Below are positions 8,996 to 16,672 of a stretch of 64,000 nt of DNA, piece by piece. The notes under the pieces are model-generated. The model made no database searches and was not told the origin of the DNA. It was given only the letters and a program-made list of their open reading frames with translations. The stretch lies in NCBI RefSeq assembly GCF_004343585.1, contig NZ_SLYW01000001.1, positions 1,240,001 to 1,304,000 on the forward strand. Reading direction: 5' to 3'. The stretch comes from Neorhizobium sp. JUb45. GTDB lineage: Bacteria; Pseudomonadota; Alphaproteobacteria; Rhizobiales; Rhizobiaceae. How positions within the stretch are numbered: the first letter of the stretch is position 1; each line of letters starts with the position of its first letter. The translations under genes were made by a program, and so were the position numbers.

Positions 8996-11900
8996 TGGCT
9001 TACGAACACAAGTCCGGGCTGGCCTACACGTTCGACCGTGCAGAGGGCCATCCGGAGCAGCAGGGCGTCGTTTTCGGAGGCAAGGACCGCATTATCCAGG
9101 CGGCCGAACTGAACGAAGTCCAGACCATTGCACGCAATCGTCAGACCCGCCTGAGCCGCCTTGTTGCTTCCGACGGTGACCGCGTGGATCGTGCTGACGC
9201 CATTGTCGACATTGAGGCGAAGACCGTTCGGCTGACCGCCGGCATGATCTACGTTCAGGGCGACGTGATGTCGGTGGCTGAGGCGCTTCTCGCCGACGTG
9301 CCGATGACAGGTCGAATCCAGCTCGGCGTTCGGCTTGGTACGACCTACCTCACGGCAGAAACCAATCCTGAACTGATGGGGCTGGTCCCCGGTTCGCTTG
9401 CTGAGCTTGAACCTGGCGCTGCCCGCGAGGTAGCGACGATCACATGGGCGCGCGGCGACATCGATGCGCCCGGCGACTTCTATGCCGTTTACACGCTGCA
9501 GGACGGCACCATCCTCGATCAGACGTCTCCGTCGATCTTGGAGCCGGCCATGCAGGCGTTGGCCATCTATGACCGGCCCAACGGCAACTATATCGTCTCC
9601 GGTTGCCGAGTGACCGCCGTTGGCCTCAACGCTGGCGCTCGTGTGTTCTCGATCGAGCAAGGCGAGTTCAACGTCTACGGTTTCAAGCGGACCCGCTTTG
9701 CCTCGCTTCGCTTCGAACAGGAAGAAGATTGGGACGAAGGCGCGGTTGTTGGAGAAACCCACACCTACGCCGACACGGCTGGTTCCTATGCCTTCCCGGT
9801 CGCGGAATCGCCGATTGGCGTCATCAACAGCATCCTGCTGACCAAACAGAAGACGGTCACCATCACCAGAGGCAGCATTGCCAACGGTGCCGATGCTCTG
9901 CCTGACACGTCGGTCATCTCGGTCTCGTCTGTTGTTCAGGGTGGCACGACGTTCGCCAGCCCAGCCTCGTACAATCTGGTCAACAACACCATCGATTGGG
10001 CGCCCGGCGGGGCAGAGCCGACGACAGGATCCTCGTACAACGTGACATATCGCTATCGCGCGGCCGTCACGGCTACGAGCTTCACGGACACGACCATCAC
10101 GGTTTCCGGCGGTGTGACTGGCGGCGACGTCATCGTCAGCTATACGCGCAAGCTGCCGCGGATCGACCGCATCGGCCTTCTTCAGGATGGCTCGCCGGTC
10201 TACCTCATGGGCCAGTCGGCCCGTAGCAATCCGCAGGCTCCGGGCGTTCCTGAGACGGTCCTGAACCTCTGCACGGTCTCAAACGACTGGATGACCGCGC
10301 CGACCATCGTGAATGATGGCACGCGATCCCTGACGATTCAGGAGCAGTGGAAGTACAACAACCGGCTGTTTGACCTCGAATACCTCATCATGAGGGAACG
10401 AGGCCGGCATGCGATCGACAGCAAAGAGCCTGTCGCCAAGAAGGGCGTCTTCGTCGATCCTCTTCTGGACGACACCTACCGCGATCTCGGGTCGGCAGGC
10501 GCGCAGTCCGGCGCCATTGGCAACGGGTTTATGCAGCTCGCGATCCGCCCGACGTTCTTCTATGGCAACATCACCGACCCGATCACGCTCGATTATGTCG
10601 AGGAGGTCATCGTCACGCAGGACCTCAAGACGTTCTGCGAGAAGATCAACCCATACGCCAATTTCAACCCGCTTCCGGGCGCTCTGCGTCTCAGTCCGTC
10701 GGTTGATTTTTGGACGGTATCGCAGACGACTTGGCTTTCCGAGCAAACTTTGGAGTTCAACCAAGGCGTCCGGACTGACGGCGGCCCGCTGCAGACCACA
10801 TCCTCTGAAAATCAGGTTGTGGATCAGCGAACTGAACAGGCGGCGTTCCTGCGCCCGATCTCGGTGAGCTTCACGCTTTCTGGCTTCGGCGCTGGCGAAA
10901 TTCTGAAGTCGCTAACCTTCGACGGCATCAGCGTAAAACCTCCTGGCACGCAGACCGCGAATGCCAACGGAGAGATCAGCGGGACGTTCACTATCCCCCC
11001 GACCGTTCCTGCTGGCACGAAGGTTGTCGCGGCAGACGGGATGGGCGGCACTCAGGCCACCAACATGTTTGTCGGGCAGGGCACGGTCCTAACCGACGTG
11101 ATGCGCCGGGTCACCACCGTCCAGAACTGGTCAAGGCCGGTCGTTACGGAGGTTGTTCAGAATGCATCCTTAGGTTGGTTCTCAGGTGGCTCTGGCAACG
11201 ATGGCTTTGATCAAAGCGATGGCGGTGGAGCTGATCCACAGGCACAGTACTTTGGCCTTAGTCAGGCGCGTCAGATCATCGGCGTTGATTTCCACATGTG
11301 CGCCTTCGGCGATCTGACGAAGCATATCCTCGTCGATCAGGTCACCACCGAAAACGGTTACCCGACGGCTGAAATCAGAGCGGAAGCAGTTGTACAGGTT
11401 GGTGCTGCCGTTCCCGGCTGGCGATCTGCCCGCTATGCGGTTCCGCTGATTACTCTCCCGACCGAAAACCATGCTTTTGTCATCAAGTCCGATGACAACC
11501 TGCACTCAGTCTCTGGAGCAAAGCTCGGCGGGTTCGATACGGATAGGCAGGAATACGTCTCCAAACATCCGTATGTGACTGGCCCTCGCTTTTCGTCGGT
11601 CAACGCGAAAACGTGGACGGCGCATCAGGACGAGGCGCTGACATTCCGTTTGGTCGCTGCGCGCTACACGCAGACGACAAAGACGGTCAATCTCGGTACC
11701 TTCAATCTGGTGGATTGCTCTGATCTTCAGGTGCGCTGCGTCGCGGAGCTTCCAAGTTCCGGCTGCTCGGTGGTCTTCGAGGTCCAGCGTTCGAACGGGA
11801 CGATCTACAAGCTGCTGCCTTTCCAGGTTCTGCAGCTGACGGAATACGTCACAGACACGGTCCAGTTGCGCGCAGTCCTGACCGGTACGGCGACACTCTC

Positions 11901-12243
11901 GCCGGTGCTTTATGCTCCGGTCGAATTGATCTCGGGTCGCATTGATTCGTCGATGGTCTACATCACCCGCGCATTTGACTTGGGTACTGCCGTCAGACTG
12001 ACGGACTACCTCAAGGCCTATCTGCCGGGCGGCGCGAGCGTCGCGGTGGCCTACTCTATCGACGGCGGAGCGTTTACGAACCTGCCACTCGCGAGCACGG
12101 AAGCCTTGGCCTTCCCGCTCTGGGTCGAGAACAAGTACCAGGTCGCCAGCATCACCGGCCTCAAGGTCCGGCTTCGGATCACCGCGACAGGCGGCCCGTC
12201 CGCGCGCGTCATCCTTGGCGATTTTGGCGCCGGCATCTTCTAA
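8995..12243 (+). CDS. DUF4815-type large tail/baseplate protein
   Basis: A 1082-residue protein. The N-terminus (YEHKSGLAYTFDRAEGHPEQQ, and GKDRIIQAAELNEVQTIARN) is the start I associate with DUF4815 proteins, which occur between baseplate and fibre genes of contractile phages. The rest is beta-rich with several immunoglobulin-like or jelly-roll-looking segments (around residues 290-390 and 640-700) and a C-terminal domain with GDFGAGIF. It may be a fibre-attachment or adhesin protein. An in-frame TTG lies at 8992, but ATG at 8995 is preferred. Confidence 0.7.
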   Translation: MAYEHKSGLAYTFDRAEGHPEQQGVVFGGKDRIIQAAELNEVQTIARNRQTRLSRLVASDGDRVDRADAIVDIEAKTVRLTAGMIYVQGDVMSVAEALLADVPMTGRIQLGVRLGTTYLTAETNPELMGLVPGSLAELEPGAAREVATITWARGDIDAPGDFYAVYTLQDGTILDQTSPSILEPAMQALAIYDRPNGNYIVSGCRVTAVGLNAGARVFSIEQGEFNVYGFKRTRFASLRFEQEEDWDEGAVVGETHTYADTAGSYAFPVAESPIGVINSILLTKQKTVTITRGSIANGADALPDTSVISVSSVVQGGTTFASPASYNLVNNTIDWAPGGAEPTTGSSYNVTYRYRAAVTATSFTDTTITVSGGVTGGDVIVSYTRKLPRIDRIGLLQDGSPVYLMGQSARSNPQAPGVPETVLNLCTVSNDWMTAPTIVNDGTRSLTIQEQWKYNNRLFDLEYLIMRERGRHAIDSKEPVAKKGVFVDPLLDDTYRDLGSAGAQSGAIGNGFMQLAIRPTFFYGNITDPITLDYVEEVIVTQDLKTFCEKINPYANFNPLPGALRLSPSVDFWTVSQTTWLSEQTLEFNQGVRTDGGPLQTTSSENQVVDQRTEQAAFLRPISVSFTLSGFGAGEILKSLTFDGISVKPPGTQTANANGEISGTFTIPPTVPAGTKVVAADGMGGTQATNMFVGQGTVLTDVMRRVTTVQNWSRPVVTEVVQNASLGWFSGGSGNDGFDQSDGGGADPQAQYFGLSQARQIIGVDFHMCAFGDLTKHILVDQVTTENGYPTAEIRAEAVVQVGAAVPGWRSARYAVPLITLPTENHAFVIKSDDNLHSVSGAKLGGFDTDRQEYVSKHPYVTGPRFSSVNAKTWTAHQDEALTFRLVAARYTQTTKTVNLGTFNLVDCSDLQVRCVAELPSSGCSVVFEVQRSNGTIYKLLPFQVLQLTEYVTDTVQLRAVLTGTATLSPVLYAPVELISGRIDSSMVYITRAFDLGTAVRLTDYLKAYLPGGASVAVAYSIDGGAFTNLPLASTEALAFPLWVENKYQVASITGLKVRLRITATGGPSARVILGDFGAGIF

Positions 12244-12254
12244 GGAATCCATGA

Positions 12255-13652
12255 ATGGCAACGACGCCTAACGTCGGGCTCGATCTTCCGGTTGATACCG
12301 CGAACATCGATACCGAGATCTATCGCCTTCTTTCCAACCTGCAGCTCCTCGATACCACTATCGGGGCGTTGCAGACGTTGGCGGCTGGTAAGGCACCGAT
12401 CATTCATGCCCATGAGTTGTCGGACATCACCGGTCTGGTGACGGCCCTTAATAACAAGATGGCCGCCAGCAAGACGTTTGCCTTGGCTGACCTCACGGAC
12501 ACCCGCAACATCGCGGGTGCTCCGGCGGGTTACATTCTGGTGAAGCAGTCCGACGGCAAGGTTGAACCTGTTTCGGCTCCATCAGTGTTCGGCACCTTCC
12601 TGCTGCGTATTGATTCCGCTCAGGCATTGACGGAAGCGCAGAAGTCTCAGGTCATTGAGAACATCTTCACTGGACTGACTGTAGCGCAGAAGGGCCAAGC
12701 CATCGCCAACATCGGCGGCGGCGTTCTTGCTGGACATCGAAACAAGCTCATCAACGGCAATTTCAACATCGCACAGCGAGGGACAACATTCGCTCAAGCG
12801 GCTGCGGTTAGGTACGCAGTTGATAGGTGGCGTCTGGCGGCATCAAATGGCGCTACAATAGGCATGTCGCGCATGCTTTACCCGAAGGATATTCCTTCAA
12901 TACCCGAGGACACCGAAGCCTATGGCCGCTTTGATTTCACGCAAAGTGCTGACGCCTCGCATGTAACTTTTGTGGATCAGGCGATTGAAGATGTTGGAAC
13001 GCTTGCAGGAAAACGAGCCACTCTGACATTCAATGCGGCTGGGAACGTAAGCCTCATTGGCGTCGTGCTTATCCAGATTTTTGGCGCAGGCGGCTCCCCA
13101 CTTGTAAATATCGGGGCTCGCCAGCAAGCGATTTCTGCAATCAACACGAAATACTCGTTGCTATTCGACATCCCGTCTGTCGCTGGAAAAACGATTGGCT
13201 CTGGAAGCTGTTTGATTGTCCGTTTCATCTTTTCGAGTGGCGCGAATTATGATGCGGCGGGCGGGAAGATTGTGCCTCAAACGGGCAATGTGAACCTAAC
13301 CCGTGCCTCTCTTGTCGAAGGTGATGCTTCTAAGGAAGATGATCCATTCTCTCCGCGCCATATCCAACAGGAATTGGAGCTGTGCAAACGATACTACCAG
13401 ATCACGCCGCCGATAGGCCTAAGCGGACCGACCATCGCCGGTTATGGTAATTCCATCGTCGTTCCCTTTTCCCCTGAAATGCGCGCGCAGCCGACCATAG
13501 TTGTCTTCGCTTCGGGAACGGCATCAGGAAGCATGACCACTGGCGGTGTGGACGCACCCCAAAAAACTAGCATTCGGTACATTGCAGGAAATAGCGGAAC
13601 AGGCGGCGGAGTTATTTACGGTGACCGTTTTGCCGCAGACGCGGAGATTTGA
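12255..13652 (+). CDS. Tail fibre protein with C-terminal receptor-binding module
   Basis: A 465-residue protein. Residues 1-160 are a repetitive fibre shaft/attachment part (NLQLLDTTIGALQTLAAGKAPIIHAHELSDITGL). From about residue 165 (NKLINGNFNIAQRGT) begins a module common in fibre tips, with VDRWRL, a jelly-roll-like beta region and PFSPRHIQQELELCKRYYQ near the end. This second half has more A/T-rich codons than the flanking genes, as expected for an exchangeable host-range module. The next gene is a likely fibre-assembly chaperone. Confidence 0.82.
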   Translation: MATTPNVGLDLPVDTANIDTEIYRLLSNLQLLDTTIGALQTLAAGKAPIIHAHELSDITGLVTALNNKMAASKTFALADLTDTRNIAGAPAGYILVKQSDGKVEPVSAPSVFGTFLLRIDSAQALTEAQKSQVIENIFTGLTVAQKGQAIANIGGGVLAGHRNKLINGNFNIAQRGTTFAQAAAVRYAVDRWRLAASNGATIGMSRMLYPKDIPSIPEDTEAYGRFDFTQSADASHVTFVDQAIEDVGTLAGKRATLTFNAAGNVSLIGVVLIQIFGAGGSPLVNIGARQQAISAINTKYSLLFDIPSVAGKTIGSGSCLIVRFIFSSGANYDAAGGKIVPQTGNVNLTRASLVEGDASKEDDPFSPRHIQQELELCKRYYQITPPIGLSGPTIAGYGNSIVVPFSPEMRAQPTIVVFASGTASGSMTTGGVDAPQKTSIRYIAGNSGTGGGVIYGDRFAADAEI

Positions 13653-13653
13653 C

Positions 13654-14181
13654 ATGAACGTTATCGGCTACACCGAAAGCGGTTCAATCCGCGCCATCTT
13701 TGATGGGGACGCAAGTGAGAGCACTGTCCCCGACTACATGGGCAACCGACATCGCCAGATGATCGCGGAGTGGGAAGCGGAGGGGAACACCATCCCGCCA
13801 TACGCACCGCCCGCAATCGATCTCAATGCCTATACGGCAACCAAGCGCTGGGAGCGTGAGGTCGGCGGCATTGTCGTCGGTGGCCTGGATGTCGCTACCG
13901 ACGACCGGTCGAAAATCATGATCTCCGGCGCGCGCATGAAGGCGGACAAAGACACTGCCTTTACCGCGCAGTGGAAATGCCCAGACGGCAGTTTCATCAC
14001 GCTTGATGCCGCGACCATCATCCATGCCAGCGACGCGGTTCTTGACCACGTCAATGACTGCTTCTCTATCGAGGCCGATGTGCTGGCCGCAATCGGTGAC
14101 GGCTCGATCTCGACCACGGCAGACGTGGATGCGGCCTTCGCCGCGCAGCTTTCGCCCGAAAGTTTCCAGACCCGCGGTTAA
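13654..14181 (+). CDS. DUF4376-type tail fibre assembly protein
   Basis: A 175-residue protein directly behind the fibre gene (ATG 2 nt after its stop). It starts with a short domain (residues 1-50) and then has LNAYTATKRWEREVGGIVVGG, DDRSKIMISGARMKAD and DAATIIHASDAVLDHVNDCF, the DUF4376 pattern found in tail fibre assembly proteins. Such proteins help fold or attach the fibre tip and usually travel with it. Start chosen for position; an in-frame ATG at 13546 lies inside the fibre gene. Confidence 0.78.
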   Translation: MNVIGYTESGSIRAIFDGDASESTVPDYMGNRHRQMIAEWEAEGNTIPPYAPPAIDLNAYTATKRWEREVGGIVVGGLDVATDDRSKIMISGARMKADKDTAFTAQWKCPDGSFITLDAATIIHASDAVLDHVNDCFSIEADVLAAIGDGSISTTADVDAAFAAQLSPESFQTRG

Positions 14182-14226
14182 GCCGCCACCACCAGCAAAA
14201 CTGACACCACATCAGAGGAGGCCGCA

Positions 14227-15687
14227 TTGGCTGACCTATCGTATTTCCATGGCGTGCAGGTGCTCGAAAGCCCTGACAGCCCGTCGCTTCTGCGCGTCAC
14301 CAACTACGGCATTTCGTTCGTCAATGGCACCGCACCGGGCGCTGACGCTGCGACATTCCCGCTGAACAAGCCGACGCTGATCACGAACCTGTCGCAGGCC
14401 GCGCTGCTCGGCACGCAGGGCACGCTTTACAACGACGTGGTCACCATCTTTGGTGAGGGCGGATCGATTGTCATCGTCAACCGTGTTGAGCACAGCGAAA
14501 CTGCCGCAACTCTGCAGGCAAACCTGATCGGTGACGCCGGCCAGCGCACCGGCCTCTACTCGGCACTGCGCGCCAAGGCACTTCTTGGCTATCAGCCGCG
14601 CGTGATCGTCACCGCCGGCAACACAGGCACGTGGATCGAGGGCGGCCTTCTGTCCGTCGCCATTTCTGGCTCTGGCAGCCTGCTGACCGAGGCGCCGACG
14701 GTTGCCTTCACCGGTGGCGGTTCTGATGCCGGCAAGGTTTTGCCGACCGCTGTTGCGGTGCTCGGTACCGGCGTAAATGCCGGCAAGGTCGTGTCCGTTA
14801 CGGTTACCAGCGCGGGCAAGGGCATGACACAGGCTCCCGTTGTTGCCTTCACCGGTGGCGGCTCTGAGTCTGGCAAGGTGCTCCCGACCGCGACCGCAAA
14901 CATCGGCGACGTCGGCAACCCCTTCGTTTCGGCACTTGCGACCATCACGGAGCAGGTTAAGGCTCGTGCCTACATCGCCGGCCCGAACACGACCAACGCC
15001 GATGCCGTGCGCTTCCGCGCTACCATTAACAGCGGTCGTATCCTTCCCATTGACCCGGCTGGCATCAAGAACGTCGATGGCGTGCCTGTTATCGTGCCGA
15101 TTGCGCCGGTCTTCGCGGGCATTCGTTCGCGTGTTGTCGGTTCGGCTGAGGGCGTTTCCGGCTCGGTATCGAACAAGGAAATCCGCACGCTGGACGGCGT
15201 CGCACGCACGATCGCTTATCCGACCGACAGCAACTACCTGAACGACAAGCAGGTCGCGACGGTCATCAATGAGAATGGCCTACGCACTTGGGGCTCGCGC
15301 CTCGCGACATCGGATGCCCTCTGGCAGTTCGATAGCGTCCGCGCCACCGCCGACATGATCAACGAGAGCCTCGAGCAGATCTACTTCAAGTGGGTCGACA
15401 AGAAGTTCACGAAGGCCAACCTGAAGATGATGATCGAGGACGGCAATGCCGCACTGCGCGTCTTCAAGAAGAACGACGACATCCTCGGCGGCAAGGTCTG
15501 GCTCTCCGATATCAACCAGCCCACGGTCAATGCCAACGGCCAGGTCTATCTGAATGTTGAGTTCGAGCCCGTCGGCCTGATGGAGCAGATCAAAATCACC
15601 ACGCATCGCAACATCCTCTACTACCAGATCCTTCTGGATGAGGTTCGTGGCGCGATCGACAACGGCCCGCTCACGCTGGCCGCGTAA
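14227..15687 (+). CDS. Contractile tail sheath protein with inserted repeat domain
   Basis: A 486-residue protein with TTG start and SD agaggagg. The sheath contracts to drive the tube into the cell. Family features: SYFHGVQVLE at the start, TYGISFVNGTAPGAD, and the C-terminal ATADMINESLEQIYFKWVDK with LNVEFEPVGLMEQI near the end. Residues about 138-226 hold two copies of a repeat (AP-x-VAFTGGGS-x-x-GKVLPTA), similar to the GYTSAP-type repeats seen in other phage structural proteins and probably exposed on the sheath surface. Confidence 0.93.
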   Translation: MADLSYFHGVQVLESPDSPSLLRVTNYGISFVNGTAPGADAATFPLNKPTLITNLSQAALLGTQGTLYNDVVTIFGEGGSIVIVNRVEHSETAATLQANLIGDAGQRTGLYSALRAKALLGYQPRVIVTAGNTGTWIEGGLLSVAISGSGSLLTEAPTVAFTGGGSDAGKVLPTAVAVLGTGVNAGKVVSVTVTSAGKGMTQAPVVAFTGGGSESGKVLPTATANIGDVGNPFVSALATITEQVKARAYIAGPNTTNADAVRFRATINSGRILPIDPAGIKNVDGVPVIVPIAPVFAGIRSRVVGSAEGVSGSVSNKEIRTLDGVARTIAYPTDSNYLNDKQVATVINENGLRTWGSRLATSDALWQFDSVRATADMINESLEQIYFKWVDKKFTKANLKMMIEDGNAALRVFKKNDDILGGKVWLSDINQPTVNANGQVYLNVEFEPVGLMEQIKITTHRNILYYQILLDEVRGAIDNGPLTLAA

Positions 15688-15699
15688 GGAGTTTCCTAA

Positions 15700-16209
15700 A
15701 TGGCGACAAGTCTTCCGCGCTTCCTGATGCGCGACTGCATGCTGTGGGCTGACAGCGTTTCCCAACTTGGTCAGATCGGCGACATCACGCCGCCGGTCCC
15801 GCAGATCAAGGTCGAGGAAATGCGCAATGCCGGCATGATCAAGCCGCGCGAGGTGCATATGGGCTACGAGAAGCTGGAATTCAGCTTCAAGATGCCCGGC
15901 CTCGATCCGCAGATTCTCAAGCTCTTCGGTCTCAAGCCTGGCTCCGAATACCCGTTCATGATCACCGGCGCACTCGTCGACGAGGATGGCACTGACCACT
16001 CGGCCGTCATGACGATCCGTGGCTTCCTGAAGCAGGCCGACCACGGCTCGTGGAAGACCGGCGATCAGGCGGAGAACGACTACACGGTCTCGGTCAACTA
16101 CTACAAGCTCGAGATTGACGGCGAGCCGATCTACGAAATGGACGACTTTGACGTCCTGATCGGCGGCGTCAGCCAGGTCAGCGGCCAGCGCAACTCGCTG
16201 CTGCTCTAA
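15700..16209 (+). CDS. Major tail tube protein, P2 gpFII family
   Basis: A 169-residue protein, the standard length for P2-like tube proteins, which stack as hexamers inside the sheath. Recognised by LPRFLMRDCMLWADSVSQLGQIGDITPP at the start, the MGYEKLEFSFKMPGLDPQILKLFG block, and the YYKLEIDGEPIYEMD-(D)FDVLIGGVSQ C-terminus. It is 12 nt after the sheath gene, the normal order. Confidence 0.93.
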   Translation: MATSLPRFLMRDCMLWADSVSQLGQIGDITPPVPQIKVEEMRNAGMIKPREVHMGYEKLEFSFKMPGLDPQILKLFGLKPGSEYPFMITGALVDEDGTDHSAVMTIRGFLKQADHGSWKTGDQAENDYTVSVNYYKLEIDGEPIYEMDDFDVLIGGVSQVSGQRNSLLL

Positions 16210-16236
16210 GCCACCCACCATCACCAGCATAGCTAG

Positions 16237-16268
16237 AAGGGCCGCCTCACCAGCGGCCTTTCGCTTTT
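16237..16268 (+). terminator. Hairpin / weak terminator after tube gene
   Basis: aaggGCCGC ctcacca GCGGCctt, followed by a T-rich tail (tcgcttttc). It lies between the tube gene and gpE and may lower transcription of the chaperone and tape measure relative to the abundant sheath and tube. The T-run is interrupted, so termination is probably partial. Confidence 0.5.
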
Positions 16269-16289
16269 CAACACCACTGAGGAGTCCTC

Positions 16290-16547
16290 ATGACCACCAT
16301 TAAGCTTTCCACGCCCGTCGAACATTCCGGCGTCACCTATTCCGAAATCTCTTTCGATGAACCGACGGTCGGCGATCTCGCCGCTGCGGATCTCGTGAAG
16401 GGCGAAACGCACCAGATGCTCGCCGTCCTTTCCAGCATGTCAGGCGTGCCGATCCCGGCGCTCAAGAAGATCAAGGCCAAGGAGTTCGCCAAGTTCTCGA
16501 AGGCGATTGATCTGGGAAACGAGCCGGAGCCCACGACTGGCGAATAG
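16290..16547 (+). CDS. Tail assembly chaperone gpE (unshifted product)
   Basis: An 85-residue protein with ATG and SD (ctgaggagtcc). gpE-type chaperones (Phage_TAC_7 kind) coat the tape measure during tail assembly. Features: TYSEISFDEPTVGDLAAADL and ML-(A)VLSSMSGVPIPALKKIKAKEFAKFSKAIDLG, typical of the family. A slippery heptamer near its 3' end produces the longer gpE+E' form. Located directly upstream of the tape measure, as in P2. Confidence 0.88.
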   Translation: MTTIKLSTPVEHSGVTYSEISFDEPTVGDLAAADLVKGETHQMLAVLSSMSGVPIPALKKIKAKEFAKFSKAIDLGNEPEPTTGE

Positions 16548-16672
16548 TCGCGGGCTTCGTCGCCAGTGTGCTCCACACACCGCTCGAAGTGATCGAGCGG
16601 TGGCCGCCTGAAAAGGCGTTGGCCTACTTCGACACGGCCACAGAAATCCATAAAGCGACGAGGTCTCTCTGA
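16290..16672 (+). CDS. gpE+E' fusion made by -1 ribosomal frameshift
   Basis: Reading 77 codons in frame 0 to AAC of the slippery site, slipping back one base at 16520 and continuing gives 50 more residues to a TGA at 16670-16672, 127 residues in total. The added part runs from RAGAHDWRIV through GFVASVLHTPLEVIERWPPE to ATRSL. The W-P-P segment and the helical end resemble P2 gpE', and the extension stop overlaps the tape-measure ATG (TGATG). There is no separate start that would express the extension alone. Confidence 0.82.
16514..16520 (+). promoter_or_regulatory. -1 frameshift slippery heptamer G GGA AAC
   Basis: In frame 0 the codons read ctG GGA AAC, a textbook X XXY YYZ slippery site (GGGAAAC). 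Only seven sense codons separate it from the frame-0 stop at 16545. The -1 frame is open for 50 codons from here. Downstream, an imperfect hairpin (cgctcgaag tgat cgagcg region, about 16584-16600) could act as stimulator, though it is far for the usual 6-9 nt spacing. Confidence 0.82.
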
